Source: Podila epigama (lineage: Eukaryota; Mortierellomycota; Mortierellomycetes; Mortierellales; Mortierellaceae). Taken from it: 10,958 nt of DNA. The notes beneath the pieces are model-generated. The model saw only the letters and a program-made list of their open reading frames with translations. It was not told the origin of the DNA and ran no database searches. Of this stretch, positions 1-8,554 are shown piece after piece; position 1 is the first letter of the stretch; every line of letters begins with the position of its first letter. The translations under genes and the position numbers were made by a program. The stretch spans positions 1-10,958 of the forward strand of contig JAAAVE010000694.1 in assembly GCA_015679605.1 (NCBI GenBank), in the 5' to 3' direction.

Positions 1-476
1 TTTTTTTTTTTTTTTTTTTAGTTTCAACACTCAACACTCTTCGATCTATCTTTTACATTGCGATAAATACATCCACCCATCGGCATCATCCCTCACTTTC
101 TTTGACAACACACAGCCCTCTTGCATCCTTCCTTGTTTTTTTTAGCACCCCGTAAAATTTCCTGGCTGCACGACAGTGAGTAGATATCTTTTCTTTTCAT
201 TTTGTGGCCATCACAGCACAGCGACAATCATTCACTTCCAAAAGCACCATCATCGACACCCTCGAAATAGCATTGTTTGAAACAGTGATATTCGTGTGAC
301 ATGTGACATGATATATTTTCCAATGTGTCGTAAACGCACCATCCCTTGTTGGACAGCTGTGCCCAATATGTTCATGTACAATGATCATTGTCTCCTTGCG
401 CACTCACCATCTCACCATCTCACCAATCTTCCATCTTTCAGCAACGCCTGGCATCCCCTAAAAGAACCTCCCTATA
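1..476 (+). promoter_or_regulatory. Promoter and 5' leader of the arrestin-like gene
   Basis: This stretch holds no convincing coding sequence. It begins with a run of 19 T and stays C/T-rich, as is common in fungal promoters and leaders. A TATA-like GATAAATA lies near 62-69. A GTGAGT donor at 176-181 and a CTTTCAG acceptor ending at 441 would define a 266-bp leader intron. Before 176 and between 442 and 476 there is no ATG at all, whereas several ATGs (for example 301, 309, 366, 372) lie between the two sites. Splicing would therefore make 477 the first ATG of the mRNA. The sites are seen directly; the splicing is inferred. Confidence 0.5.
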
Positions 477-3400
477 ATGAGCGGAGGTAGACTCCCACAG
501 GACAATTGTCATGACCCTCCCAGTGATGCTGTCAAGGCTACCCAGGCCAATCACCAACAGCAGCGGAACAAGTCCTCGGCCATCCCTAGCCAGACCACCC
601 CTAGTGGCAGTAGTAGCAAGTACTCTGCCTGGAACACACCCTTGCTCTCTATTCATCCACACAACATTAGTATCCCGATAGACGAACCCACAGTCTCGGG
701 TCGAGTTCTCCTTCACATCCCACGGATTGCTGGCAAGCAGTTCCATTTTGTGTCTTTGACGCTGCATCTAAGACTCAAGGAGGCTATCGCCTGGACGCGT
801 CAGGACCTTCATTCCTTTGAAATCGAGAAACAATCCTGGTCTGAAACTGTTTGGGATAAACAAGTCCAACTCTCTTTTCAGGATCGACATGTCCACGAGG
901 GCCCCGACTCATTCGCTGTCGTCAACGAGCCCAAGACTGGCGGTAGACGCGTGGATGTAGCAGCGAACCAATGGCGATGGGAATATCATGTCCCTGTGAC
1001 AGAGTACGAGGTCCGGCCAGAATCTTTTGAGGGTTCCATGGGCTCCGTCTGGTACGAGCTCGAGGCCAAATGCCTGTTCCGATGGGACAAGGTAGATCCC
1101 AATGACCCAACCAAAGTTATCGACTCGTCTACGCACACCATGGACCTTCATGTCGGTTCCGAGAGTCGCCATGGACGAACCAACACTGGCCCGTCAAAGT
1201 TCAAAAAAGGATTGGAAGGTATTTGTCCATCCATCAATCAATGATTGCTATCTTTCACTTCACTTGTCTATTCTTTTATCCGCTTTCCATCTCACATTAT
1301 TCGAGCACCAGAACGCAGCGCGGTTCTCTTTTACGAATATGATTGTAAATATGATTGTCAATTCTTTCAAGCCATATATTCTCACACATTCCCGTTTATC
1401 TTGTTCTCTGTCCATACATTCAGCAAAGTCATTGGTGCACGTGTTCAGCAAACTCCGAGTCTCATCAAAGAACAAAAACGAAATTGTTCATACGGGCAAT
1501 TTCAAGGTGGCCAACCAACACGACGAGTTCATTAGACAAAGCCTAAAGAAGAGGAGCGAAAAGGAAGCAGCGGAAGCACATGCTGGACCACCCATCCTCA
1601 GTGCTGCTAGCTCGGGACGCCCTCAAGTCCAGGAACTATTGCCGTTTTTGGTACGCAAGGTGCTCAAATTGTACTTTTTCAAACCACTACCCATCCCGTC
1701 CTTGCAACGGCCTCTTTCAATTGCAAATGATTCATCGGCACCACGGCCACCACCCTCTGCTGACATGCCTGTCTTTTCAGGAACCCGTCGATTTAAAACT
1801 GTTATCCCTGGGGCACGGGTACAGGTGCAGATACAGGTCCCATCTTTCATCCTCATCCCAGGATATGCACAGACATCCAATCTTGTCCCAGATCCTAAAA
1901 AGGGTGGACTCGTCCCCGCCAAAATTCCTCAAAAAGAACAGACTCAGCAGAACCATCGCAAATCCAAAGGCAACAACGGCAGCGATTGTAGTCATGATCC
2001 TCGCGCAACGCCTAACAAGCCTTTTGAGAACCTTCATGTCGCACTGACTGTCCGCAAAATCACCCGTGCGGATATCAACAAGAAGCATGTCCTCTACCAG
2101 ACAATTGAAGATGCTTCTAACATCATGGACGTAAGTGATGTGGCTGCTATCGATGTTGGACACTCTTCATCCATATTTGGGTCAGATTCTAGGAGAGGTC
2201 TTGTGGCTAGGTCCAAGACAGCCACCTCCCAAAAGCATCTCTTGGCACCGAGCCTATCCAACTCATCCCTTGTCCCAGGTGACTCCAGCGCCGTGCCTCT
2301 AACAAACGGACAGCTCAATAACGAATGGTACAAAGAAATCCGAGTGCGCAAGGTCAATTGCGAGTTATGGCAAAAGGAGACCTGCAAAATCCCAATGTCA
2401 AGCAACCACTCTAGCGATGACAGAGGGCTCAGCCGCACGGTCAAGTTCATGATGAGTCCCGCCTTTACTTACTCTGAGAAGGAAAAAGCCAACGACAGAC
2501 AGGGCCCTCATTACGCAAAGAATGTTCGTTCTCTGGACGAAACCGTTGCTGGCAACGGTTCTGGTCATAGTTCAGTATCACACTCTACTGCGACAACAGT
2601 ACGTTTACACTTTTGTTTGAAAAGCAAAAACAGCTTACCAACCCTCACTACAATATTATGCAACAGTGTATTGTGGGTCGAAATGCCACTGTATCGCCAC
2701 ATACTCGTACTAAACCTTTTCCTGGCTTTTCATACGTTTTCTTCATAGGATCATATAAACTCGAGACTCATGCCCGGCCACAAGCCAACCAAGCCCTTCT
2801 TCCTCTTGATGCCCATTGCGCTCGATTCACCCAAACTCTGTCAGTCGTTTGCATGGCCATCTACAGAAGTGCTCGCGTCCGTCCCATCGCCTCTGTTGCA
2901 CGAGCCCGTTGCATCTGCCATGCCCTCATCGTTTTTCGCTCACTCTGCTGGTCAAAGTGCAAAGAAGGAGGATGATGACGTTTCCGAAGGCCATAATGCG
3001 CATGAAGTATACCCAGGAGAGGAATTTGACGACAGTATTCCTCCCCACAATCACTACCACCGCCGTCACTTTGGTCATACACGAGACGTTGTCGAACCAG
3101 CCTATAACGAGAGTGCACGACCCATGTCGGGCTATGTACCGCCACTCTCAGACTATAGCCCCGCTGTAGCATCGCCACGTCATCGCAATGGTCTTTATGC
3201 GGGTGCACCTTTCACGACTCGGATCGAGGCAAAGCACTATCTCAGTATTCGTCTTTCGGTCAATGTGCTGGAGTATGAAGGCAAGCAGGAGATGGATGAT
3301 GATCATGAATTAGAGGCCATGGAGGATCAACAATTCGCAGACGCCAAAGGTCACCAAGTCCTTTCGAACCACAGGGTGAGTCACGATAATACAAGTGCAG

Positions 3401-4173
3401 CCACTGGCACAACCGCCGCCAATGTCGCTTGTACGCCAACAAACCCCACACCCGAATCTGAGCCAGGTTCGTCGCCGTTGCTCGGAAAGAGCCACACTAC
3501 CATGGACACGGGTCATGGAGGAGATGAATTATTATCGGCTTTCCCACAACCCCCCAACCCTCCCGAATTTGTGAACTCTTCTATTGGGTTGTTGGACAGG
3601 GTAGACTCGGATTCGGACAAGGAGGATAAAAAAGATGACGGCCCCAACGATGGCAGCTGCCCACATGCACAACTCGTTCAACCTAAGCTAGCTCATGGTA
3701 GTAACCAGACAACGTTTGAGGAGAGCGCTAGAAGCACTCCATCCTGCAGCGACAGCGTCAGTGATCTTTCTTCCAATGCGCTTCATACGTCTCTTGTGGG
3801 AGCGTTTTACGATGCCACGGGGCACCAAGGTTCGACAACATCCTTGGGCACTGTCTTGAGTAGCAATAGCGCGCAGAGCTCGTCGCCGTCGAGACAGGCT
3901 AGCACAAAGCCAAGGATGGCAGGTGCCGTGGAGACCCTGAAGAAGAAGGCGTCGTCGTCATTCACGGGGCTCAATGCGAAGGCTCAAACAATCACCGCAG
4001 GTGCTGATGTCAATGTCGATGTTGAAGTGCAGGATGTGCCTGTTGAGACGCCTCATTCAGTACAAACGTTGTGTTTGCAACAAGACCATGTCAATGCGAC
4101 TGCGCCTAGTACTGTGCGCAAGCTCAAAGACTTTGTTATCCGTGTCCCTATTACGGTCGTCATGACAAAGTAA
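477..4173 (+). CDS. Arrestin-fold (alpha-arrestin-like) protein, three exons
   Basis: My model has exons 477-1218, 1424-2598 and 2749-4173. The introns are 1219-1423 (GTATTT...CAG, phase 1) and 2599-2748 (GTACGT...TAG, phase 0). The product is 1113 aa. The start is the first ATG after an in-frame stop at 459. Residues 1-50 are Gln/Ser-rich. Residues 55-230 read as an arrestin N-domain: a beta strand near LLSIHPHNISI, then SGRVLLHIPR, a lipophilic strand with LTLHLRLKEAIAW, WRWEYHVPV and a VWYELEAKCLFRW strand. C-domain-like strands are scattered: VIPGARVQVQIQVP in exon 2, RIEAKHYLSIRLSVNVLEY near residue 795, and LKDFVIRVPITVVM at the very end, separated by long Ser-, Asp- and Pro-rich inserts. 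Fungal alpha-arrestins are adaptors that link membrane cargo to Rsp5-type ubiquitin ligases; I see no PPxY motif here, so that role is not shown. The family call rests on pattern, not a search. Confidence 0.75.
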
Positions 4174-4350
4174 GAGGGCAAGCTGCACAACAGAGGAAGA
4201 ATGCGCGAGGAGCTTATTTCCATTTTTATTGGTGGCGCCTATTTCATGCTTTTTGCCACCACTATGGGTTTCGTCTTTTCTTCTTTCTCTTTCATTCTTT
4301 TTTCTTTCTGCAATTCAACCTCTATCCATATTTATTTTACATTTCTTCAC

Positions 4351-5703
4351 ATGTCAAAGTTTGCACCATTATTAAAGCTACACAAGTTGGTACAGCTCAC
4401 ACATTCAGCCAATGGAAAGGCAGTGTTTTACTCGCAAGTCAATCTCAACATGGATGACCTGGTTGATGAAGATGAGGCCGGTGGGTGGATTCTGAGTACA
4501 TTCACAGGCAAGAACTATTTCGAGCGTGAATACCGACGTGAAGATCTAGATAACCTTGTGAGTTCTCTTCTCTCTTTGTGTGCGTTTGTGAACAATATTC
4601 TGCTCTTGATCACATTTTTTCTCACATCAAAAAAACACATAAACATGTACATGGTAGTTGACCGCTTCAGGGGATGCCAATTGGGAAGCATTTTCGGTGC
4701 GGTTCAAGAAGGCGATATTAGAAGGTTACTTTCATATGATGTGCCCTAATGCCCGCGAGTGTACAGTGATCATTGATAACAATGTTCAAAGTCGGTCCGC
4801 TGGTTCTGGTGACGCCAACAGCAAGCTTGTTGAAATCAATGTGGAGATGTATCCAGTCAACCATGCCAACAGGAATGAAAAACTAGGCGAGTTTGTATTT
4901 GAAGTAGGTTCATAATTCAGTTTTTGTTTTTGTCCAAAGTCGATGGTGTCTGCACTGAATGATGTGTTCTCATGTCGCAAAACATGATGGTTAAGTTCCT
5001 TGTCGTTTTTTTTATGTCCATTTCTTCATGCTCCATTTTAGTGCGCAAGCTTTGTACAAACACGAGGTTGTATACTCTCAGCAGGCCATACCACCCAGTC
5101 AGGGAAAGGACACGATGGATCTTTTTCTGCAGTGGCAACTCCAGGACAAGGATCGACAGGAAAGAGCTATGAGGTGTTGAAAGAAGAACGCGACCGATAT
5201 AAATCAGAAAATGAGGCACTCAAGCTTGAGCTTGAAAAGTTGCGGGCGAGTCATCTGGCATCTCAGAATCGTAATACTACCTTTACTTCTGCCATGTTTT
5301 CAAAACTCTTTGGGTAGTGACCATGGTTCTGCATCAATGTTTTTTGCTGCACAATAACTAATCATCCGCTTTCCGCTTTCCAAATGTGTCAATGAAAATC
5401 ATAGCCGCGTTGGGTGGTCTCGCTGCTTCAAGTGGGCGGCCGAAATCAAAGTCTGGACAGAAGGCTATGCTTATGAACGCCAATCTTTTGAAAAAGCGGA
5501 AATTGGTCAGTGTATTAAACCCAAGAGTCAAAAAGTAAGCAAGAAAAAAAATGAGAAGCAATTGTCGCGCTATTTGCTTGTTCATCTTCCTCGTCTACGT
5601 ATTGACTATTCTATCCTCCTTCCTGTTTATCCTTATTAGGCACGTCATTGCAAAAGGCACCGAGTTTGACAGTGACGAAGAGGATGAAAATGAACAAGAG
5701 TAA
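4351..5703 (+). CDS. XRCC4/XLF/PAXX-superfamily-like protein, five exons
   Basis: My model has exons 4351-4557, 4658-4903, 5042-5270, 5405-5534 and 5640-5703, giving 291 aa. All phases agree (0, 0, 1, 2), with donors GTGAGT, GTAGGT, GTAATA and GTAAGC and TAG acceptors throughout. The N-terminal 150 residues form a beta-rich head, including GGWILSTFTGKNYF followed by REDLDNL. This resembles the head of PAXX and XRCC4. A charged coiled coil follows (EVLKEERDRYKSENEALKLE). After a Gly/Ser linker come KKRKLVSVLNPRVKK and an acidic end, GTEFDSDEEDENEQE. The KLVSVLNPRVKK segment recalls the FxxVLNxKK helix of XRCC4, and its length is close to XLF and XRCC4. Such proteins scaffold non-homologous end joining with Ku and ligase IV in the nucleus. 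That function is inferred. Exon 3 also has a second attractive open frame, and exons 3-4 can be joined in two ways. Gene structure is more secure than family. Confidence 0.55.
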
Positions 5704-5728
5704 CATCGACGCCGACAACAGCAACAAC

Positions 5729-5743
5729 AATAAAAATAATAAA
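5729..5743 (+). terminator. Candidate polyadenylation signals of the XRCC4-like gene
   Basis: Two AATAAA motifs, at 5729-5734 and 5738-5743, lie 25-40 bp after the stop codon at 5701-5703 in an A-rich stretch. They match the canonical eukaryotic poly(A) hexamer. The gap to the convergent gene is only 184 bp, so the two transcripts probably have overlapping 3' ends. Confidence 0.5.
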
Positions 5744-5887
5744 ATATAACCAAAAGTAGTGTTTCACGAATATGTATGTGTATGCATCGTATGAGGATTG
5801 TCTATGCTTTTTTTTTTCTTCTCGCATTAAGCTGTTGTCATCACACCATCGAGTCTTTGATCGGACGCTCTTGTCCCCTTCCTTCCT

Positions 5888-6955
5888 TTAGTAGTCTCCG
5901 AGACCCTTCTCCAAAGCCCTTAACATCTTCTTCTTATCCTCGAGACCTATGCTCTGGTTGTGACCGATGAGTGGGCTGATGGAGGCGAGTAATGAGGAAC
6001 CCTCCTTGCCAGCCTTTGGCTTTGTGGAGAGTAATGAGAGTGGATCGTTAGGTCTTGTGTAATCGCCACCCAAGCGCTCCAATCTCTTCCATGACTTCTC
6101 GGCTTGCTTGTCTCCTGCTGCGACGCCTCCGACCTCATCCGATCCAAAGTCGTACTTGACGCTAGCCATATGCTTGACGTTGCCGTTGTTGTATCGGTTG
6201 ATCTCGTTACGAGGGTTCAGGGTTTCCTGGTAGTTATGTGACAGGTAAAAGGCCATCTTTTGGTGGGTGGGCGATACATCCTTAACCTTGCGATGGTCCT
6301 TGTCCTTGTTCAAATGAATCGATCCAAGTTCCTTAATCAAACTCTGTTCAACCTCTGGGTCCAACTCGCCATGAGCGCGCACGCCAACGGTCTCGATCGA
6401 GAAGGCAGGTCCGGGAAGTGTCGAAGTGCTAATGTCGAACGAGTGAGTGTAGCCAGTGTTGGAGGCATTGTTGACGGCTGCGGTGCCGATCCGAGGCACT
6501 GAGGACTGTCCCGAGGCAGCGTTAGCAAAGAGAGTGCGTGGCTCAAAGACAGAGGTGACTTCCCAGTTGACCTGATCTGCGAACTGGAGATCCGTGGTTG
6601 TATCGTAAGGGATGGTTGGCTGAGCTTTGAACTTGGGAGCAGGAGAGTCGTTCTCGGAGCCCTCAGAGCGTCTATTGCCTCTGCGTTCAAAGGAACGCGA
6701 GTTTGAGTCACCGCGCTTCCTGTTTTCCAATTCCTTGAGGTAGCGTGGTGAGTTGAACGACTTTGGTTCACTCTTGTTGGTGGACGCTTCCTGGGCATCA
6801 GTTGTAGCAGCAGGGGCAGGAGCAGAAGTCTGTTGTTCTTCGAAGCATGGGGAAGCAGTGGAGAAGGCGTGTTGGCCGTATTGCTGACGAGAAGCTACAG
6901 CAATGGTACGGATGCGCATGGATGCGCCAGCGCAAATGTGAGTTCTGGCGAGCAT
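5888..6955 (-). CDS. Unrecognised mitochondrially targeted protein, single exon
   Basis: This is an uninterrupted frame of 355 aa on the minus strand, ending in TAA at 5890-5888. I chose the ATG at 6955. It opens a typical mitochondrial presequence: MLARTHICAG, then Arg, Ser and Ala without any acidic residue until about residue 39, with a plausible processing site in RQQYGQHAFSTASP. The same frame could start at 7081, but that adds an Lys/Phe-rich stretch that looks non-coding and buries the presequence. After the presequence come an Ala/Pro/Thr-rich linker, a very basic Arg/Ser segment (residues about 72-95), and a more ordered region with VNWEVTSVFEPRTLF and SFDISTSTLPGPAFS. The C-terminal third is hydrophilic and helical, with KSWKRLERLGGDYTR and a closing KKKMLRALEKGLGDY. 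The basic segment and compact C-terminus would suit a mitochondrial ribosome or RNA-associated protein, but I do not recognise a family and assign no function. Confidence 0.75.
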   Translation of the reverse strand: MLARTHICAGASMRIRTIAVASRQQYGQHAFSTASPCFEEQQTSAPAPAATTDAQEASTNKSEPKSFNSPRYLKELENRKRGDSNSRSFERRGNRRSEGSENDSPAPKFKAQPTIPYDTTTDLQFADQVNWEVTSVFEPRTLFANAASGQSSVPRIGTAAVNNASNTGYTHSFDISTSTLPGPAFSIETVGVRAHGELDPEVEQSLIKELGSIHLNKDKDHRKVKDVSPTHQKMAFYLSHNYQETLNPRNEINRYNNGNVKHMASVKYDFGSDEVGGVAAGDKQAEKSWKRLERLGGDYTRPNDPLSLLSTKPKAGKEGSSLLASISPLIGHNQSIGLEDKKKMLRALEKGLGDY

Positions 6956-7407
6956 TTGTGAGATGGAATGCAAAAATGCAATTGATGTCAAAAAAAGAGT
7001 GATTTGTTTTTCTTTGTCCTGATCACTTTTATTGAAATCGGGTGGAGTGGAGGGAAAACAAGAAAAAAAAAACTTGACCAAGATGTGGCTTAGTCGATGT
7101 AAAGCTTGTTACTTCTTGAGACGAGAGAGAGTGGTTTTTTTTTTTTTTCTCTTCCAACCCTTTTGACCAACCTTTTGCTCAACCCAATCAACAAGCAACA
7201 TAATGGAGGCATGTTCGAGGTCTATTATATTTTCGACAAATGGGTCAACATTGGAGGATGGGGTCTTTTGAATTCTCATGACTAAAAGAATCCGGCCAAC
7301 ATGGCCCACACGCATTCAAAGGAAACGCAAAAAAAAGGACAGAAAAAAAAAAAGCTAAACTAGCTAATTTTTATTCTTTTTCGTCGGTATATCGATTATC
7401 GTATTAG
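6956..7407. promoter_or_regulatory. Divergent intergenic region with A/T homopolymers
   Basis: This spacer lies between the start of the minus-strand mitochondrial-protein gene and the first recognised exon of the methyltransferase, so it probably carries both promoters. It contains a long T run near 7135-7149 and A runs near 7331-7353. The end looks like the 3' part of an intron: a CTAAT branch-site-like sequence near 7364 and a TAG acceptor at 7405-7407. The missing first exon of the methyltransferase should lie here. A 68-codon minus-strand frame (7109-7315) is open in it but unsupported. Confidence 0.55.
7109..7315 (-). other. Short open frame, doubtful gene
   Basis: A 68-codon minus-strand frame runs from an ATG at 7315 to a stop at 7109. 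It contains DPFVENIIDLEHASIMLLVDWVEQ and ends in a very basic stretch (WKRKKKKTTLSRLKK) that is coded largely by a long A run, which makes the frame sensitive to sequencing length errors. The middle looks protein-like, but there is no recognised family, and the interval overlaps the place where the methyltransferase needs its first exon and the mitochondrial-protein gene needs its promoter. Confidence 0.2.
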
Positions 7408-8366
7408 GCAACAGAGTCACCTGCCTGGTACACGGATGCAGAAAAGTACTGGAGCAATGTACCAGCTACGATCAATGGTATGCTCGGAGGACTTGGACAA
7501 CTCGCCCGTCCAGATGCTGTCTCGTCGTTGAGATTTCTCTCAGAGTTTGTTACTCCACCTTCCACCTCGACGGCTGCGTCGATTGTCAATGCATCCTCTA
7601 GCGTGGGAGCAACAACAACAACAACATCATCAGCCACATCATCATCCACATCATCAAGGAGGCAAAAGCTCCCCTTGCCAGGTTCAGGACCATCACATGT
7701 TTTGGATTGTGGAGCAGGTATTGGCAGGGTCACCAAACAGGTTCTCAGCAAGGCGTTTGATCATGTGGATCTCGTCGAAGGTTGCGCGTCGTTTGTGAAG
7801 CAAGCCAAGGAAGAGTATCTCAAGGAGGAGATTGCATCTGGAAAGGTGGGCGAAGTGCGCTGTGAAGGATTGCAGAACGTACAGTTTGAAGGCACTGCAT
7901 GGGAAGGTCGGTTTGATGTGATTTGGTGCCAATGGGTTCTTGGCCACTTGACTGAAGGTAAGAGAAGGGAGTGTAGCATTCCTCCTGCAAATTCGTTCTC
8001 TCTCTTTCTCTCTCTGTCTCTAGTCCAATGTCTACATGTATGTATATGTAGCCTAATCACGTATCACTCTTCTATTTCTCTTTTGTTTTTGCTTTTGCTT
8101 TTGTCGACATAGCCGATTTGATTGCTTTCTTCAACAGGTGCAAGAAGGGATTGAAGCCTGGAGGAATGATTTTTGTCAAAGAAAACAACGCAAAGGTTGA
8201 TATTGTGATTGACGAAGAAGACTCTTCCATGACGCGCTCGGATGCTGTCTGGAAGGAGATGTTTGAAAAGTCGGGACTAAAGCTGTTGCGGGAGGAGGTT
8301 CAGAAAGGGTTCCCATCTGGATTGTTTGCAGTCAAAATGTATGCTCTCGAGTCCATCTCGCCATGA
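7408..8366 (+). CDS. NTM1: Alpha N-terminal protein methyltransferase (NTM1/TAE1), 5' exon missing
   Basis: This enzyme transfers methyl groups from S-adenosylmethionine to the alpha-amino group of proteins that begin with Xaa-Pro-Lys after Met removal; ribosomal proteins are typical substrates. The exons found are 7408-7957 and 8113-8366, with the intron 7958-8112 (GTAAGA...TAG, phase 1). They encode 267 residues to the TGA at 8364-8366. The order of motifs matches the family: EKYWSNVPATINGMLGG, the SAM-binding VLDCGAGIGRVTK (near 7700), VDLVE, DVIWCQWVLGHLTE split by the intron, LKPGGMIFVKEN, DSSMTRSD, and the closing VKMYALES. The ATG at 7480 would cut away the conserved YWxxxPxTxNG stretch, so coding must start upstream. 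The codon before 7408 is a stop and the boundary is a TAG acceptor, so a short 5' exon is expected. A weak candidate is 7203-7262, with a GTCTTT donor. Compared with animal and yeast enzymes it carries a Ser/Thr-rich insert (7555-7668) before the SAM motif. Confidence 0.93.
7611..7657 (+). repeat. ACA/TCA trinucleotide tract in the methyltransferase
   Basis: A run of ACA and TCA/TCC triplets encodes Thr and Ser repeats in the insert between the N-terminal helix region and the SAM-binding motif of the methyltransferase. It is in frame, so expansion or contraction by whole triplets would only alter linker length. Trinucleotide slippage is the likely origin. Confidence 0.7.
7996..8021 (+). repeat. 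CT-rich simple sequence in an intron
   Basis: A CTCT/TTCTCT tract lies inside the 155-bp intron of the methyltransferase gene, upstream of a second T-rich stretch that leads to the TAG acceptor. It reads as ordinary intronic polypyrimidine sequence. Confidence 0.6.
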
Positions 8367-8391
8367 AATCGTTTTGAGCAACCAGAGTAAA

Positions 8392-8397
8392 AATAAA
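8392..8397 (+). terminator. Candidate polyadenylation signal of the methyltransferase gene
   Basis: A canonical AATAAA lies 26 bp after the TGA stop, in an A/T-rich stretch. It is the only AATAAA on the plus strand in the 188-bp convergent spacer, which also contains a GA-rich simple tract near 8467-8490. Confidence 0.5.
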
Positions 8398-8554
8398 TCA
8401 TTATAGACATATAGCTTTGGATGTTCGTGTTCTTGTACATCGTATACGTGCAGATGTGTAGCGTGATAGAGAGAGGAGAGAGAAAGAGAGTCATGAAGAG
8501 TGTTTACAGATAGACATGGATGCATTGAAAAAAAAAAGAAAACATCTCCATAAT

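Noticed and set aside
438-767. Minus-strand 109-codon frame over the first arrestin exon
   Set aside because: It is a shadow of a well-supported plus-strand exon, with low-complexity Arg/Gly composition.
1777-2450. Minus-strand frames of 118-128 codons within arrestin exon 2
   Set aside because: They overlap a continuous plus-strand coding frame with correct splice phases and show no recognised motif.
4201-4350. Upstream in-frame ATG at 4201 that would add a hydrophobic N-terminus to the XRCC4-like protein
   Set aside because: The added stretch is coded by T-rich leader sequence and gives Phe/Ser-rich residues with no match to the head. The ATG at 4351 starts the protein-like part.
5133-5270. 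CTGCAG acceptor ending at 5132 as the start of exon 3 in the XRCC4-like gene
   Set aside because: It would need a phase-1 donor. The exon 2 donor at 4904 is phase 0 and pairs cleanly with the acceptor at 5041.
6956-7081. Upstream in-frame ATG at 7081 for the mitochondrial protein
   Set aside because: It adds a Lys/Phe/Asp-rich segment from A/T-rich DNA and would place the presequence internally.
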